Assembly: GCA_023142805.1 (NCBI GenBank)
Contig: JAGLIU010000239.1
Span: 1-9,706 of the forward strand
DNA from: Candidatus Omnitrophota bacterium
GTDB taxonomy: Bacteria > Omnitrophota > Gorgyraeia > Tantalellales > Tantalellaceae
DNA length: 9,706 nucleotides
Direction: 5' to 3'
The position numbers and the translations under genes are program-made. How positions within the stretch are numbered: position 1 is the first letter of the stretch; the number at the start of each line of letters is the position of its first letter. Shown one piece after another: positions 8,001-9,706 of this stretch. The notes under the pieces are model-generated. The model did no database searches. It saw only the letters and a program-made list of their open reading frames with translations, and was not told the origin of the DNA.

Positions 8001-9391
8001 TTACAAGACGAGGGGAATACTTCTTTCCCTGATAGAACTCTTTGCTCCCAGTCGGAAAGAACTTGTGTCCTTTTCTCTTTAACAATATCTTTCAAGTCTC
8101 TACCCACAACTACATATTCTCCTTCATGCCCCAACATTGTCGCGAACATCTTATTTGCCCACAAAATGCTAAATACCCCGTTTTTTTCTACGACAAGACC
8201 TGTTCCTACCGGTAACACATTCAGAAAATTAAACACATTTTCATCTTGGCTTTTCTTTTCAGAAGAATAGTCTCGGTTTTTTATTTTTTCAAAGTCGATT
8301 TTTTCGTCTGTAAAATTTAAAAATCGGGCCGCTTTAGCTAACTGTACCAATTCTCTTTCCGCATCCGACCGTACAACAGATAAAAGTATATCCGCGTCAG
8401 AATGTTCATTTGACACCAAACCGGATTTAATCTTTTTAGAGCAATAACGCACGAATATATTTTGGAATAAATTGGAATCTTCGCAGCTAAATCCAGCTTT
8501 GACAAAAATCCCCCGCACAACAGCGTTAAAAATGTTGTTGTCATTTATGTAATACGGCAGATAAATGCCTCTTCCTCCCGCGTGCATCTCCGTCAACGTG
8601 TTATCAGGATCATCTTCTGTTATTATCATAAGCTGACCGGCTTCAACTAACCGCGTAAAATCCGAAGATAGATTCTCCTCTGAAAAATTGTCTCCAATAA
8701 TGGCATTCAAGAAAGACTTTATAAAAACAAGCGGAACTCTACCAACACTGTGATTCTCCTCTATAGTAAAGTACTTATCATTAAATATCGCGCGTCGTAT
8801 CTTTTCATCATGATCTTGTTCACTTTTTATCATCTTCTCTATAGTATCATTCTCTTTGATTCGTTTGATATATTTATAGATTAGAATATTGTTAGTGAAA
8901 TCTCGCAATTTTCGCTCTTTTTCGGTAAAAAATGTAAATTTATATCTATCCTCTTCATCTCCGGATCGTCTGGCCCCATATATACAACACCAATATTTAG
9001 TTTTTCTACCACCATTCTCTACGAAACATGGAACAATACGTATCTCAAAGCTATAATGATTCACAGCCTCATTAAAAAGAAAACGGGTATTAACATCTTC
9101 TATGCCAAAATCTATGCCAAGATCCATATTAGTCAAGCTCCTCCCTTCTACCATCAAATTCTGCATCTTATCGGATTCGATACCATCAAGAAGAGTATAT
9201 TCAAGCATAGCTATATCTTTTATCTCGGGATTATTCAAAGGTATAAAAACAGACTGAGGCGCAATACTTTCCGCCACAAAAAACTCGGCATATCCTACCG
9301 AAGTTATAGCGGAAAATAGAACAGTGATCATCGTTAGAATAAACGCTGAACGCGATATAGAATATATTTTTTTACAGAAAATATTTTTCAT
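5051..9391 (-). CDS. GGDEF/multi-PAS sensory protein (predicted diguanylate cyclase) with signal peptide
   Basis: 1446 residues, complete. The ATG at 9391 is the first start after an in-frame TAG eleven codons upstream; the ribosome site is weak (TTGAAAAG). Residues 1-35 are a signal peptide (KKIYSISRS, hydrophobic core, GYA before EFF). Residues 48-380 are unrecognised. Then come PAS1 (about 385-500), a GAF-like region (515-630), GGDEF (634-806), PAS2 (816-935), PAS3 (945-1067), PAS4 (1079-1192), PAS5 (1201-1325), and a receiver-like tail (1347-1446). The GGDEF domain keeps DSLTGIYNR (641-649), D676, FK (680-681), N684, D693 and GGDEF (717-721), so it should make c-di-GMP from GTP. The inhibitory RxxD site reads RANE (708-711). 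PAS2 to PAS4 end in typical DIT/DVT PAC motifs. The tail lacks the acidic pair and the phospho-acceptor Asp of true receivers. No second membrane span is visible, so the cellular side of the cyclase is unclear. There is no EAL or HD-GYP domain. Confidence 0.93.
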   Translation of the reverse strand: MKNIFCKKIYSISRSAFILTMITVLFSAITSVGYAEFFVAESIAPQSVFIPLNNPEIKDIAMLEYTLLDGIESDKMQNLMVEGRSLTNMDLGIDFGIEDVNTRFLFNEAVNHYSFEIRIVPCFVENGGRKTKYWCCIYGARRSGDEEDRYKFTFFTEKERKLRDFTNNILIYKYIKRIKENDTIEKMIKSEQDHDEKIRRAIFNDKYFTIEENHSVGRVPLVFIKSFLNAIIGDNFSEENLSSDFTRLVEAGQLMIITEDDPDNTLTEMHAGGRGIYLPYYINDNNIFNAVVRGIFVKAGFSCEDSNLFQNIFVRYCSKKIKSGLVSNEHSDADILLSVVRSDAERELVQLAKAARFLNFTDEKIDFEKIKNRDYSSEKKSQDENVFNFLNVLPVGTGLVVEKNGVFSILWANKMFATMLGHEGEYVVVGRDLKDIVKEKRTQVLSDWEQRVLSGKEVFPSSCKVLAMCNDGTEIGLEVSVDWFMDTEHYIITAVDVTKYLYDRREKDELRDDLRELDCLEQLVKLSQDPEILIEQVFIAFKDYVKEAFTDPDRTHVRIRYDGKEFSTDGFEETEFQVLEDIKVKGVKVGDLTVGYVSENEKSGSFSKTEIKLVSIIARRFSEMIVSKNEQKELLYLARYDSLTGIYNRVKFEDALEKEIGRSRRTNEIFSLCFFDLNDFKVVNDSFGHEAGDYVLKEVAKRVKGSLRANEMFARVGGDEFVFIITQVEQREHVEIVLERIFEKIEKEPFVFNGHDLDVSISVGVSFFNQEDALDEKSLIAQADRAMYKAKEISQGRNKFCLFDDTIVNMSDKSRGSLLRRLQTLFDFIPDGVHTVDTDGIILEVNQKESELLGYSIEEMVGKSIFDFIHPEEREEARGRFILKLKNQQFKKSVPRKYAKKDGTYIVCSATDSIEYDADGRAIRVITALRDITEINEQNVLIRQNKIFSHTVLNRMEASIAVVDVKTFEIVYANEAFYGNEGNMSRKVVDNECLKFLSGESMEGEYPDPNTCCARRSIETGETVTLEWEYINEDGLPGYLDITTHPTKDEDGKVVQIIYLVKDITERKMSEKKLFEEKEKHRKFIEFLSLGVYRANSNGDILQANLAMAKILGYDSPEELLKVPCAKLYQNPEDREKFIKETEEKGGVTKRRVLMKKKDGTNIVCQCTVVINHNGNDASDWTGVLEDVTAKEKALEVLRISEIKFSSVFKQIPTGMASFDENGWLTTINSDGLDIVGVDEEKQLEHCNLFWYLETVPNGKEIIQKMIRGEEVRFNTFIDLSIESDHFLFVPEGKSAEKRKGVLRLDFKIIPMGEGYVLIMWDVTRGNDVLDQIGDRSAEQSGSTAFDVQMISIDQTALIYGPNTKMGIVALRRVGFSGDVIMAKNEDELKVILDSDIQLDLIINTTSEDIKKLIEKIMTGLYKCPRIINDISNTHILQEELIEICA
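6974..7492 (-). other. Intact GGDEF (diguanylate cyclase) domain
   Basis: Residues about 634-806 of the signalling protein. The signature GGDEF is at bases 7243-7229. The metal Asp (D676), the guanine contacts (N684 and D693 in NDSFGHEAGD) and the closing AQADRAMYKAKEISQGRNKF segment (781-800) are all present. By family knowledge these are sufficient for cyclase activity when two domains dimerise. The RxxD feedback site has Glu instead of Asp, so product inhibition may be altered. Confidence 0.9.
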
Positions 9392-9509
9392 CTTTTCAAC
9401 ACTTTGTAAATAACACGTTATGTGCTAATATTATTCTTGATCAATATCAGCGCATATCCTTCTTCAACACCACAAAACTGGCCTTTGTTAAACTACAAAA
9501 ACTTAGATA

Positions 9510-9518
9510 ATTATACCA
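9510..9518 (-). promoter_or_regulatory. Extended -10 promoter of the GGDEF/PAS gene
   Basis: On the minus strand TGGTATAAT contains a perfect TATAAT hexamer preceded by the TGn extension. No good -35 lies 16-18 bases upstream, which is common for extended -10 promoters. Transcription would start near 9503, giving a leader of about 110 bases before the ATG at 9391. Confidence 0.5.
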
Positions 9519-9693
9519 CATTAACACTTTTATACATACTTCTTTTTCACTTTTTCATATTTCATATTACCATTTCTATCATTTTTGATACGGTTCTGTT
9601 TATATCACTATAATCTCTCGTTTCCCATATGTTCCACACCTCACAGAACTTCCCATTTTGTTATGTTCTTACTTTTTTAAAGATTAATAATAG

Positions 9694-9705
9694 GGCGCTG
9701 TCCCC
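9694..9705 (-). repeat. REP-like GGGGACAGCGCC end at the window edge
   Basis: GGCGCTGTCCCC on the plus strand, preceded by an AATAATAG run. The GGGGACAG core is shared with 4969-4976 in inverse orientation. I judge it to be one end of an intergenic repeat, or of a Y1-transposase-associated element, that continues to the right of the window. Confidence 0.4.
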
Positions 9706-9706
9706 A

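Larger units (their letters stand above)
9392..9706. other. AT-rich upstream region without a gene
   Basis: 315 bases before the GGDEF/PAS start. It holds an extended -10 promoter (9510-9518), a perfect tandem TTCATAT pair (9554-9567), and a repeat-like GGCGCTGTCCCC end at 9694-9705. On the minus strand the leader contains AAGGAT followed by ATG CGC TGA, a two-codon frame that may be chance. The 63-codon plus-strand frame here is low-complexity and not credible. Confidence 0.6.

Noticed and set aside
9422..9613. 63-codon plus-strand frame rich in Ile, Leu and Phe
   Set aside because: It reflects AT-rich promoter DNA, lacks a ribosome site and overlaps the good minus-strand promoter.

Overview
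The window suggests an uncultured Gram-negative bacterium with AT-rich DNA. It holds two very large genes, both on the minus strand and both starting with a Sec-type signal peptide. Giant exported proteins that open with a segment like HLQDAHCN...INLEGG are, to my recollection, typical of Candidatus Omnitrophota (OP3/Omnitrophica). That assignment is an inference from protein style; there is no rRNA, tRNA or marker gene here to confirm it.

Layout from right to left, the direction of transcription. Positions 9392-9706 are an AT-rich leader with a good extended -10 promoter (9510-9518) and, at the window edge, a GGGGACAG-type repeat end. Positions 9391-5051 encode a 1446-residue signalling protein in this order: signal peptide, about 340 unrecognised residues, PAS, GAF-like domain, a GGDEF domain with intact catalytic residues, four more PAS domains, and a receiver-like tail lacking the phospho-acceptor. 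Positions 5050-4513 are a 538-base intergenic region with a probable terminator for the upstream gene, a cluster of short repeats that looks like a small non-autonomous or REP-like element, and a possible promoter for the next gene. Positions 4512-1 are the first 1504 codons of a second giant gene that runs off the left edge with no stop codon.

The second giant protein has a signal peptide and then a region (about residues 80-525) whose H...E...H motif spacing resembles the EreA/ChaN/TraB-Tiki superfamily. Several unrecognised alpha/beta regions follow. At about residues 1100-1305 there is what I read as a strongly diverged GGDEF-type domain, with AGDES in place of GGDEF. Thus both neighbours carry a GGDEF-family domain and both look exported, although GGDEF enzymes need cytoplasmic GTP. 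The terminator and separate promoter suggest two transcription units rather than one operon, so a shared role is only a hypothesis.

No RNA genes, CRISPR array, transposase or phage gene were seen. Small open frames on either strand inside the two giant genes look like shadows and are not annotated.
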